NCBI GenBank assembly: GCA_002477595.1
Contig: DLQN01000042.1
Span: forward strand, 1-5,952
Direction: 5' to 3'
DNA: 5,952 nt
Source: Roseivirga sp. UBA7431
GTDB taxonomy: Bacteria; Bacteroidota; Bacteroidia; Cytophagales; Cyclobacteriaceae
The position numbers and the translations under genes were made by a program. A model generated the notes under the pieces. It ran no database searches. It saw only the letters and a program-made list of their open reading frames with translations, and was not told the origin of the DNA. Positions 1 through 5,952 of this stretch are shown piece after piece; positions within the stretch are counted from its first letter, which is position 1; every line of letters begins with the position of its first letter.

Positions 1-933
1 ACAAAAGAGCAATTGAAGATTGCCAGCCAAACACTCGAACTGCTCAATGGTCAACTCTCAAGACAAGAAAGCATAGAGAGAGCCGGTACTGGGAGTATGG
101 AGCAAGTCTATAATTTTAGGTCTCAAATAGCGCAACAGAAACTTGCAATGGTGAATCTTCAAAATCAATTGGCGACTAGTGAATTGAGCTTAATTCAACT
201 TTTACTTTTGGATGCTGGAGAGCAATATGAATTTTCAGGTGTTAGCACTGCAGACGCTGAGCTTGAGCAAGAGATGGAAGAATTTGGAGATATCTATAGT
301 AGGGCAGAAGCGTTCAGCCCTAGCTTAAAGTCAGCTGAATTTAGTCTTGAGGCTTCAAAAAAGTCATTGAAGATTTCACAAAACTCATGGATGCCAAGCT
401 TGACAGCAAATGCCTCATGGGGTACAGGCTGGTCCTCGAATTTTAGAAATGTGTTAGAAAGAGACCCAGTAACGCAAGCGCCAATTAGAACTGAGGTGGT
501 TGATTGGAACACTCAGTTTAAGTCAAACGAAAGAAAAGGTGCTGGATTAAACTTGGGGATACCGCTATTCACAAGATTTCAAAACCGTACTTCAATACAA
601 CAATCTAAGGTAGAATTGCTAAATGCCGAATTAAACTTAGAGCAGGCAAAAAACAACCTCACTAATCAAGTGCAGCAGGCCTACTTAAATTTGGTTAATG
701 CAAAGACGACATATGCAGCGGCTAAAGAGAGCTTAGTTAACTTAAATACATCATTTGAATTTTCGAGAACGAGATATGAGAGTGGTACGATTGACTTTGT
801 GACTTATTTGCAGAGCCTGAATAATAAGAATAGTGCAGATTTTCAGCTGGTTCAAGCGAAGTATGGAATCATGTTGAGAAAACTGATTCTTGATATTTTT
901 ACAGGTGAGCTAAGTCCGTCAAACACTAATTAA
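1..933 (+). CDS. TolC-family outer membrane efflux protein, 5'-truncated by the window edge
   Basis: This is the C-terminal 310 codons of an outer membrane efflux protein (OEP/TolC family). Such proteins form trimeric outer-membrane channels with a periplasmic helical tunnel and work with an inner-membrane transporter and a periplasmic adaptor. The frame is open from base 1 (Thr-Lys-Glu-Gln), so the TTG at 13 is an internal Leu codon and the true start lies upstream. Family members usually have 420-480 residues, so roughly a third is missing. Visible are long Gln/Leu/Ala-rich amphipathic helices (codons about 5-75 and 190-250), a beta-strand stretch around codons 125-190 ending in GIPLF (186-190), and the typical final helix starting YESGTIDF (259-266), followed by a Leu/Gln/Ala-rich coil. 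These belong to the repeated OEP architecture. The substrate cannot be told; adaptor and transporter genes would be expected upstream, outside the window. The stop TAA overlaps the end of the convergent next gene. The family call is firm; a gene symbol is not justified. Confidence 0.9.
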   Translation, partial: TKEQLKIASQTLELLNGQLSRQESIERAGTGSMEQVYNFRSQIAQQKLAMVNLQNQLATSELSLIQLLLLDAGEQYEFSGVSTADAELEQEMEEFGDIYSRAEAFSPSLKSAEFSLEASKKSLKISQNSWMPSLTANASWGTGWSSNFRNVLERDPVTQAPIRTEVVDWNTQFKSNERKGAGLNLGIPLFTRFQNRTSIQQSKVELLNAELNLEQAKNNLTNQVQQAYLNLVNAKTTYAAAKESLVNLNTSFEFSRTRYESGTIDFVTYLQSLNNKNSADFQLVQAKYGIMLRKLILDIFTGELSPSNTN

Positions 934-1729
934 CCTTGAAAATATCAACAGTTTGATTACGCACTAAGAAAATTAGATTGTTTTCCATAAGTACAAATTG
1001 ATAAGGGAGATCGGGTAAACTGATTTCCCTTTTTGTTTTCTTATAAAGGTCAATCATGTGCAGCTTCTGGTCACTGATATAAATAATTTCATCCTTATAA
1101 AAAGTAAAGAAAGGAGTAGACTGTTCAGTTACTCTTTCAACAAAAGCCCCCAAGTTATCGAAAGCTAAAATACCTTCTTTTGAGTCACTTAAAAAAAGGT
1201 AGTTCTGATAAGATCTGATAAATTGAATATCCCAATCTTCAAGGTCAAGGCTGAGGTTCAGTTTGTTCTCAATAAGAATTTCCCCATTATTGATATCTGT
1301 TTTGATTAGGCTGAGCTCCTGATCGTTTAAGAGCCATAGGTTATTGTCACCGGCTAGTGTCGCTAACCCTGAAAAGCTACTAAGTTGACTATAGTCTATC
1401 TTGTATCTTTCCGAGGCATTTAAGAATCGATCAAGTAGAATGTACTCTTGAAAGCTTTTATAGTATACGAACGTCCTTAATCCTTGCCACGCATCGATTA
1501 AAGTTGGCGTACCCTGTTTCTGAGGTGAAAAATGATAAACTACTTTTCCATCTTTATCAAATTTGTCGATAACGCCCTGATCATTAGAGAAATATAGGTA
1601 TCCTTGTCTGTCTACTGAGGCTGTAGTGGGAGCAAATCCTATTTTAAAAGAACTTACTTTCTCAAGATTTTGAGCCAGTGCATATTGGCTGAGTAAAAGC
1701 AACAGTAATATCGTAGTCCTAACCTTCAA
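926..1729 (-). CDS. Exported beta-propeller-like protein of unknown function
   Basis: A 267-residue protein that I do not recognise as a named family. It has a clear signal peptide: Lys2 and Arg4, a Leu-rich core (residues 7-13) and an ALA site at 17-19, predicting cleavage before Gln20. There is no lipobox Cys, so it is probably a soluble periplasmic or secreted protein. The mature part has loosely repeated units of hydrophobic strand, Asp/Asn turn and strand (about 33-66, 121-150, 177-200, 211-232; for example GYLYFSND, NLWLLND, YLFLSDS, IIYISD). These resemble NHL/YncE/PQQ-type propeller blades, but this is pattern inference only. No catalytic motif is evident. The start is TTG at 1729-1727: an in-frame TAA (1744-1742) lies five codons upstream, and no ATG or GTG lies between that stop and the end of the signal peptide. 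An AAGGAGA sequence (1753-1747) is 17 nt from the TTG, too far for a normal ribosome site. The start overlaps the lpxH stop by 11 bp, suggesting translational coupling. The TAG stop overlaps the tolC-like gene end. Confidence 0.6.
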   Translation of the reverse strand: MKVRTTILLLLLLSQYALAQNLEKVSSFKIGFAPTTASVDRQGYLYFSNDQGVIDKFDKDGKVVYHFSPQKQGTPTLIDAWQGLRTFVYYKSFQEYILLDRFLNASERYKIDYSQLSSFSGLATLAGDNNLWLLNDQELSLIKTDINNGEILIENKLNLSLDLEDWDIQFIRSYQNYLFLSDSKEGILAFDNLGAFVERVTEQSTPFFTFYKDEIIYISDQKLHMIDLYKKTKREISLPDLPYQFVLMENNLIFLVRNQTVDIFKVN

Positions 1730-2480
1730 AGGTCTTGAGTTTTATTTCTCCTTCACTGTATTCAGCATATGTGCAGTAGCTTAACCATTCCCCCAAGTTG
1801 ATGTACTTGCTGTTGTCTCCAACCTCTAGATCAAGCGGAAGGTGCCTATGCCCAAAAATGTAGTAGTCGTAGTGGGTTGTCTTTTGGGTTTCTTTTGCGA
1901 AAGTCCAAAGCCACTCGTCTTCCCCCATAAACCTTTGCTCGGTATCATTGGCTTGAGCCCTGCTCTTACCAGACCAAAAGTTTGCCAATCCTATTCCTAT
2001 GTTAGGGTGTAGCCAGCGAAAGCACCATTGAAAGAAGTTGTTTCTAAATATCTTTTTAAGAAACTTATAACCTTCATCACCAGGGCCAATACCATCACCG
2101 TGACCTACCAATAACTTCGTCTCATTCAGGTATACATCAATTGGGTCGTAAATGACTTTTGCTCCTAACTCTTGGTCTAGGTAACCAAACATCCACAAAT
2201 CATGGTTGCCAGTAAATATGACCAAGTTGATGCCTGCATCAGAGATCTCTGAAAGCTTACCTAAAAACCTGGAGAATCCTTTGGGAACTGTTGTACTGTA
2301 TTCAAACCAAAAATCAAAAAGGTCTCCAACTAAAAAAATGGTGTGCGCATCTTTCTTGCATTCGTCTAGCCAACGAATGATCTTTTTTTCTCGTTCTAAA
2401 CTTGCCTCAGGGGTTGGAACACCCAAGTGAAAATCGGATGCGAAATAGACTTTTTGGTTTGATGCGGGGTTTAGTTTCAT
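1719..2480 (-). CDS. lpxH: UDP-2,3-diacylglucosamine diphosphatase (lipid A synthesis)
   Basis: LpxH-type calcineurin-like metallophosphoesterase of 253 residues. LpxH hydrolyses UDP-2,3-diacylglucosamine to lipid X and UMP, a step of the Raetz pathway of lipid A synthesis at the cytoplasmic face of the inner membrane. All metal-site motifs are visible: SDFHLG (Asp16, His18), GDLFDFW (Asp53), GNHD (Asn92), GHGDG (His127) and GHRH (His211, His213). The segment at about 138-185, rich in Phe/Trp/Lys/Arg, fits the helical cap that holds the acyl chains in LpxH. The third motif reads GNHD where E. coli LpxH has GNRD, so it could belong to the LpxH2-like branch or be a related phosphoesterase; the C-terminal YINLGEW fits Bacteroidota LpxH. 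I chose the ATG at 2480-2478, which leaves a 10-residue lead before the first beta strand. A TTG 36 nt upstream (2516-2514) would extend it by 12 Cys/Phe-rich residues into the base of the terminator hairpin and is less likely. The stop (TAG) lies inside the start of the downstream exported-protein gene. Confidence 0.88.
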   Translation of the reverse strand: MKLNPASNQKVYFASDFHLGVPTPEASLEREKKIIRWLDECKKDAHTIFLVGDLFDFWFEYSTTVPKGFSRFLGKLSEISDAGINLVIFTGNHDLWMFGYLDQELGAKVIYDPIDVYLNETKLLVGHGDGIGPGDEGYKFLKKIFRNNFFQWCFRWLHPNIGIGLANFWSGKSRAQANDTEQRFMGEDEWLWTFAKETQKTTHYDYYIFGHRHLPLDLEVGDNSKYINLGEWLSYCTYAEYSEGEIKLKTFEG

Positions 2481-2516
2481 AAGTGAAGCAAAACAAAAGT
2501 TGCAAAACCTCTTCAA

Positions 2517-2552
2517 ATAAAAAAATCAGGTCGCTAAACCTGATTTTTTTAT
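2517..2552 (-). terminator. Rho-independent terminator downstream of ftsH
   Basis: A perfect 15 bp inverted repeat (2517-2531 and 2538-2552) with a 6-base loop. The inner part is ATCAGGT/ACCTGAT and the outer part is A/T pairs. Read on the - strand, the hairpin begins 20 nt after the ftsH stop and has a T-rich 3' side, as an intrinsic terminator should. The + strand also has a T7 run, so it could work in both directions, but no + strand gene reads into it. It implies that lpxH needs its own promoter or read-through. Confidence 0.85.
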
Positions 2553-2571
2553 AAGTATCGATTCTTCAAAG

Positions 2572-4686
2572 CTAATCCTTTTTGAGCTCTTCGTTCGAAG
2601 TGTCAGAAGCAGATGAGTCTTCGGTAGTCGCGTCAGCGACAGTCTCATTTCGTTCTACCGCTACGACTTCTTCTTCTTCAGCCTTCGCGTCTGTTACCTC
2701 ATTGGATTTACCATTATTATTGGTAAACGCCTCATAAGTAGTTTGTTTTTCAAAAGGTCGAGGGCCTATCAGGCCTTCTAGGTCTGATTGGAAAAGAATT
2801 TCCTTAGCCAATAACTCTTGTGCAAGAGTCTCAACTTCTGCTTTCTTATTTGTCAGTAATTTGATTGTTCTACTGTAGGCATCAGCCACAATCTTTTTGA
2901 CTTCTTCATCAATGATTTTGGCAGTGTCTTCAGAATAGGGTTTAGAAAAACCGTATTCGTTTTGTTTCGAATCATAGAACGAAATGTGTCCTATTCTTTC
3001 ATTCATGCCGTACACTGTCACAATACTATAAGCTACTTTGGTTACTCTTTCCAAATCGCTTAGTGCACCTGTAGATATTTTTCCGAATATAATTTCTTCG
3101 GCAGCTCTACCGCCAAGTGTCATACACATCTCATCAATAAGTTGCTCCGTTTGGTAAAGAAACTGCTCTTTTGGTAAATACTGTGCGTAACCTAGGGCAG
3201 CAACACCTCTTGGTACAATTGATACCTTTACTAAAGGATCAGCATGTTCCAAGAACCAGCCTGCAACTGCGTGGCCAGCTTCGTGATAAGCAACAATTTT
3301 CTTTTCTTCTGGAGAAATGATCTTACTCTTCTTTTCAAGACCACCAATGACTCTATCGATGGCATCTTGAAAGTCTTCCATATCAACAGCCTTTTTGTCT
3401 TTTCTAGCTGCTATTAGGGCAGCTTCATTACAGACGTTGGCTATTTCAGCACCGGCAAAACCTGGGGTCTGAGCTGATAGTTTTTTAGGGTCAATATCTT
3501 TAGCGACCTTGATAGGTCCTAAATGAACTTTGAAAATCGCTTCTCTACCCACGATATCTGGCTTGTCAATACTAATTTGACGGTCGAAACGACCAGGCCT
3601 TAGCAGTGCTGTATCAAGTACATCAGGCCTGTTGGTTGCTGCCAAAATGATTACTCCTGAATCAGTTGCAAAACCATCCATCTCTACCAAAAGGGAGTTC
3701 AGAGTGTTTTCTCTTTCATCGTTGGAGCCCGGCATCTGTCCTTTACCTCTTGAACGACCAACAGCATCAATTTCATCAATGAAGATTATACAAGGAGCTT
3801 TCTCTTTGGCTTGCTTAAATAGATCGCGTACTCTGGCAGCACCTACACCTACAAACATTTCCACAAAATCTGAACCTGATAATGAGAAGAAAGGAACGGC
3901 AGCTTCACCTGCAACAGCTTTTGCAAGTAATGTCTTACCTGTACCAGGAGGGCCTACTAGCAAAGCGCCCTTAGGAATTTTACCCCCAAGTTTTGTGAAT
4001 TTTGAAGGGTTCTTTAAGAAGTCAACAATTTCTTTGACCTCTTCTTTCGCTTCATTTAGTCCCGCAACGTTATCAAAGGTTATTTTAACCTTATTTTCCG
4101 CATCAAATAGTGCAGCGCGTGACTTACCAATATTAAATATTTGACCACCAGGACCAGCATTGCCAGTCATCCTACGCATCATCAGCCAGAAAAACAATAC
4201 AATAAGTATTAAGAATCCCCAAGTAGCTAGGAAATCCATTACCGTTGTACGGTCATCAAATTCAGTTCTTACTTGCTGCTGTTTTGGTATGTTGCTGGTC
4301 TCAACGAAATTATCGTAATAGGTTCTGAAATCTTCAGCAGAGAAAAACTGCTTTTGAATGGTGTAGTGCGGGCCATTATTCATGCCGAAAACACTATTGC
4401 CATCTAATTCAGTTTTGTATTTAGCATTTTGAAGTGCCTCTTGTTTTAGTGTAACCTCGACTGTATTCTGACCATTAATAAAGACCACGCGAGCAACATC
4501 ATTGCTCTTTACCATATCTTCAAAACGAGACGGTGTTATAGCAACTCCAGTGCTTTGACTAGTAAAATATGATACTGCGAAAAATACAATAATCAAGGAT
4601 ACGAATATCCAAACCTGATTATTGGGTCCTTTACCCGCTGGACCAGGTTTGCCTAGTATATTTTTCTTTCTTGGATTATCCGGCAT
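2572..4686 (-). CDS. ftsH: ATP-dependent zinc metalloprotease FtsH
   Basis: A complete 704-residue FtsH, the hexameric membrane-anchored AAA+ protease that extracts and degrades membrane and regulatory proteins. Order of parts: short basic N-terminus rich in Gly/Pro/Lys; membrane helix 1 (about 24-43); a periplasmic domain of about 105 residues; membrane helix 2 (about 152-171); AAA+ module with Walker A GPPGTGKT (245-252), pore-loop FVG (278-280), Walker B IIFIDE (300-305) and second region of homology with arginine fingers Arg363 and Arg366 in RPGR; then the M41 peptidase with HEAGH (His468, Glu469, His472) and the likely third zinc ligand Asp544. All key residues are intact. The last 40 or so residues form a Glu/Ala/Thr/Ser-rich acidic tail, probably disordered, which makes it longer than the 644-residue E. 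coli protein. The ATG is preceded by an A-rich leader without a close Shine-Dalgarno sequence. It lies 60 bp after rsfS in the same direction with no terminator between, and ends before a strong hairpin, so rsfS-ftsH is probably one transcript. Confidence 0.98.
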   Translation of the reverse strand: MPDNPRKKNILGKPGPAGKGPNNQVWIFVSLIIVFFAVSYFTSQSTGVAITPSRFEDMVKSNDVARVVFINGQNTVEVTLKQEALQNAKYKTELDGNSVFGMNNGPHYTIQKQFFSAEDFRTYYDNFVETSNIPKQQQVRTEFDDRTTVMDFLATWGFLILIVLFFWLMMRRMTGNAGPGGQIFNIGKSRAALFDAENKVKITFDNVAGLNEAKEEVKEIVDFLKNPSKFTKLGGKIPKGALLVGPPGTGKTLLAKAVAGEAAVPFFSLSGSDFVEMFVGVGAARVRDLFKQAKEKAPCIIFIDEIDAVGRSRGKGQMPGSNDERENTLNSLLVEMDGFATDSGVIILAATNRPDVLDTALLRPGRFDRQISIDKPDIVGREAIFKVHLGPIKVAKDIDPKKLSAQTPGFAGAEIANVCNEAALIAARKDKKAVDMEDFQDAIDRVIGGLEKKSKIISPEEKKIVAYHEAGHAVAGWFLEHADPLVKVSIVPRGVAALGYAQYLPKEQFLYQTEQLIDEMCMTLGGRAAEEIIFGKISTGALSDLERVTKVAYSIVTVYGMNERIGHISFYDSKQNEYGFSKPYSEDTAKIIDEEVKKIVADAYSRTIKLLTNKKAEVETLAQELLAKEILFQSDLEGLIGPRPFEKQTTYEAFTNNNGKSNEVTDAKAEEEEVVAVERNETVADATTEDSSASDTSNEELKKD

Positions 4687-4746
4687 TCTATATTTTTTTT
4701 AATTTTTATAACCTTCTTAATAACGCACTCCTAGCGATAATGTTAA

Positions 4747-5103
4747 CTATGCGTTTTTAGGGACTTGAGTGATGATTGCGTCTCCCCATAATTCCTCTAT
4801 GGCATAATGTTCACGTTTTCCTTTGTTGAAAATATGTGCCACGACATTAACATAGTCAATTAGGATCCACTCTCTGTTGGTGAACCCCTCTTTACGCCAA
4901 GGGATTTCTTTACAATCTGTTTTAACTTCATGTTCAACAGATGCGGCAATGGATTCGATTTGGGTGTCTGAATTTCCAGAACAAATGATGAAAAAATCAC
5001 TTATAGCCCCTTTTACTTTCCTAAGATCCATTATTACAATGTCCTCGGCTTTTATCTCTTCCATCCCCTTTACAACGATGTTGCTCAACTCTTCAGAATT
5101 CAT
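4747..5103 (-). CDS. rsfS: Ribosomal silencing factor RsfS
   Basis: A 118-residue protein of the RsfS/Iojap/DUF143 family, full length for the family (usually 105-130). RsfS binds ribosomal protein L14 (uL14) on the large subunit and blocks joining of the subunits, lowering translation in starved or stationary cells; it is cytosolic. Characteristic segments are DIVIMDLRKVKGAISDFFII (21-40), CSGNSDTQIESIAASVEHEV (41-60), the Trp-containing NREWILIDYVNVVAHIF (76-92) and the C-terminal REHYAIEELWGDA (97-109), all typical of the fold. The start ATG (5103-5101) is the first in the frame. It is the first gene of the probable rsfS-ftsH unit and diverges from birA across 55 bp; a near-consensus Bacteroidota promoter lies just upstream. 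In many bacteria rsfS sits by nadD instead; the pairing with ftsH and birA is typical of Bacteroidota. The call is firm. Confidence 0.95.
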   Translation of the reverse strand: MNSEELSNIVVKGMEEIKAEDIVIMDLRKVKGAISDFFIICSGNSDTQIESIAASVEHEVKTDCKEIPWRKEGFTNREWILIDYVNVVAHIFNKGKREHYAIEELWGDAIITQVPKNA

Positions 5104-5127
5104 TCAAATGTATAAGTGATTTTAACT

Positions 5128-5135
5128 TAATTTTA
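5128..5135 (+). promoter_or_regulatory. Possible weak -7 box for birA
   Basis: TAATTTTA on the + strand differs from TAnnTTTG only in its last base. It would put the transcript start near 5142, about 17 nt before the birA TTG. No TTG or TTTG is found at 17-23 nt upstream, so this is a weak candidate. It is listed because birA needs a promoter in this 55 bp gap or inside rsfS and nothing better is visible. Confidence 0.25.
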
Positions 5136-5147
5136 GGATCAAAATTA
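5128..5147. repeat. Dyad symmetry in the rsfS/birA divergent region
   Basis: Perfect 7 bp inverted repeat TAATTTT-N6-AAAATTA. Its two arms coincide with the candidate -7 boxes of the divergent rsfS and birA promoters, one on each strand. It could be simply the two promoter boxes facing each other, or an operator. The arms contain only A and T, so chance is a real alternative in this AT-rich gap. Confidence 0.4.
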
Positions 5148-5167
5148 CTAAAAATCCATTGTACAAA
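5140..5167 (-). promoter_or_regulatory. Probable Bacteroidota-type promoter for rsfS-ftsH
   Basis: On the - strand, TAATTTTG (5147-5140) matches the Bacteroidota -7 box TAnnTTTG exactly. A TTTG (5167-5164) lies 16 nt upstream, close to the usual spacing for the -33 element. Transcription would start near 5133, giving an untranslated leader of about 30 nt before the rsfS ATG. The -33 element lies inside the first codons of birA. Placement is inferred from the consensus only. Confidence 0.6.
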
Positions 5168-5917
5168 ATCCTTGCTAACTCCTTATTTCTAGGCAAAAAG
5201 GTTATTTACATGCCAAGTTGTCACTCTACCAACGACATAGCCATGGAAATGGCTAGAAAGTCTGACATCCCAGAGGGTACTGTCATTATAACTGATGACC
5301 AATTAAAGGGCAGGGGACAAAGAGGAAATGAATGGGTCACAGCTGCGGGCAAAAATATTACAATGTCAATTGTCCTTAAACCTAATTTTGTCAAGGCTTC
5401 TAGTCAGTTCTCTTTGAATATGGCAATATCTCTGGCGGTAAATGCTACTGTTAAACAGTTGTTAAGTGAAATTAATTGTTCAGTTAAATGGCCGAATGAT
5501 GTATTGGTAAACAGAAAAAAGATATCAGGCATTCTCATTGAAAATAGCTTGAGTGGGAAAAATTTAGACTATTCCATTGTTGGTGTTGGCCTGAATGTTA
5601 ATCAATCAATTTTCAATGGGATCAGTGCTACTTCCTTAAAGAACGAATTAAAGTATGAGCTTCAACTTCAGGATGTTTTTCAAAGGTTAGTTGAAAATAT
5701 TGAGGCTTTTTATTTGAGACTGAAGGCCGGTAGGCTCTCCGGCATTAAGGAAGAATATCTAAGCTCACTGTATGGTTATAAAATTAAACTTAAGTATCGA
5801 TCTGAATTTGAGTTTGAAGGAACCATCGAGGATGTAGCTGATTCTGGGCTCTTATCCGTTTCTGTTGACGGCGAATTGAGGGTATTCGACTTTAAAGAGA
5901 TCGAATTCATACTTTAA
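5159..5917 (+). CDS. birA: Biotin--[acetyl-CoA-carboxylase] ligase, catalytic domain only
   Basis: A 252-residue biotin-protein ligase that makes biotinyl-AMP and transfers biotin to the lysine of carrier domains such as the BCCP subunit of acetyl-CoA carboxylase; it is cytosolic. Signature motifs are HSTN (22-25), the adenylate-binding loop GRGQRGNEW (51-59), KWPND (110-114), KISGIL with the catalytic-site Lys (121-126) and VGVGLNVN (141-148). A small SH3-like C-terminal domain spans about 205-252. The N-terminal helix-turn-helix of E. coli BirA is absent (321 residues there), so this is a monofunctional (group I) enzyme that should not repress biotin genes. The start is TTG at 5159. An in-frame TAA at 5123-5125 and no ATG or GTG between it and 5159 rule out a longer ATG-started form, while the first ATG (5210) would remove the beta strand just before HSTN. 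The stop is TAA. It is divergent from rsfS; the right neighbour is not visible. Confidence 0.93.
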   Translation: MYKILANSLFLGKKVIYMPSCHSTNDIAMEMARKSDIPEGTVIITDDQLKGRGQRGNEWVTAAGKNITMSIVLKPNFVKASSQFSLNMAISLAVNATVKQLLSEINCSVKWPNDVLVNRKKISGILIENSLSGKNLDYSIVGVGLNVNQSIFNGISATSLKNELKYELQLQDVFQRLVENIEAFYLRLKAGRLSGIKEEYLSSLYGYKIKLKYRSEFEFEGTIEDVADSGLLSVSVDGELRVFDFKEIEFIL

Positions 5918-5952
5918 TCTTCGCACAATCTTTGACATTCCTTCGTTCTTAC

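Noticed and set aside
294..512. 72-codon open frame on the - strand inside the tolC-like gene
   Set aside because: Antisense to a clear OEP coding region, no motif and no plausible promoter or start context.
942..957. Small inverted repeat ATCAA/TTGAT just after the tolC-like gene
   Set aside because: Only 5 bp of stem, no T run and inside the coding region of the convergent gene; not a credible terminator.
2206..2430. 74-codon open frame on the + strand inside lpxH
   Set aside because: Antisense to conserved LpxH active-site codons; basic and Ser-rich composition typical of a shadow frame.
2494..2501. AACTTTTG on the - strand as an lpxH promoter box
   Set aside because: One mismatch to TAnnTTTG, the nearest upstream TTTG is only 12 nt away, and the leader would be about 7 nt. 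It is too weak to annotate, although lpxH needs some promoter after the terminator.
2481..2516. Longer lpxH start at TTG 2516 adding 12 residues
   Set aside because: The added residues are Cys/Phe-rich, the start would touch the base of the terminator hairpin, and the ATG at 2480 gives the usual short lead before the first strand.
3632..4144. 170-codon open frame on the + strand inside ftsH
   Set aside because: It is antisense to the highly conserved AAA+ region of FtsH, has Ser/Pro/Thr-rich composition and no recognisable motif; it is explained as a shadow of ftsH codon use.
4877..5119. 80-codon open frame on the + strand across rsfS
   Set aside because: Antisense to rsfS almost throughout and without recognisable features; rsfS is clearly the real gene.
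5914..5952. Possible 3' end of a convergent - strand gene at the right edge (12 codons then TAA)
   Set aside because: The frame is open to the window edge but too short to judge, and another - strand frame is also open here. No motif supports either.

Overview
The window looks like ordinary chromosomal DNA of a member of the Bacteroidota, probably a marine or soil Cytophagales-type bacterium. This is inferred from four things: the AT-rich composition, the near absence of Shine-Dalgarno sequences at start codons, a promoter box of the Bacteroidota type (TAnnTTTG) upstream of rsfS, and the order birA / rsfS-ftsH, which is common in that phylum. No species can be named from the sequence alone.

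Layout. At the left edge, on the + strand, is the 3' two thirds of a TolC-family outer-membrane efflux gene (1-933), cut by the window start. Its end overlaps by 8 bp the end of a convergent - strand gene for a small exported beta-propeller-like protein of unknown function (926-1729). That gene overlaps by 11 bp the stop of lpxH (1719-2480), a lipid A biosynthesis phosphoesterase, so the two probably form a translationally coupled pair. A strong hairpin terminator (2517-2552) separates them from ftsH (2572-4686), the membrane AAA+ zinc protease. Upstream of ftsH lies rsfS (4747-5103), the ribosomal silencing factor, with a 60 bp gap and no visible terminator. A 55 bp divergent intergenic region then separates rsfS from birA (5159-5917, + strand), a biotin-protein ligase without a DNA-binding domain. 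The last 35 bases hold nothing that can be called.

How the genes fit together. rsfS and ftsH are likely one transcription unit, read from a promoter that faces the birA promoter region across a small dyad, and ending at the hairpin after ftsH. lpxH plus the propeller gene is a second unit. Three of the gene products act in the cell envelope (outer-membrane export, lipid A synthesis, inner-membrane proteolysis), one unknown is exported, and two are housekeeping cytosolic proteins (ribosome silencing and biotin attachment).

There is no mobile element, CRISPR array, RNA gene or sign of horizontal transfer, and no evidence for a new defence or metabolic system. The items most worth checking are the unrecognised exported protein coupled to lpxH, the face-to-face promoter dyad between rsfS and birA, and the non-ATG starts that determine two gene models.
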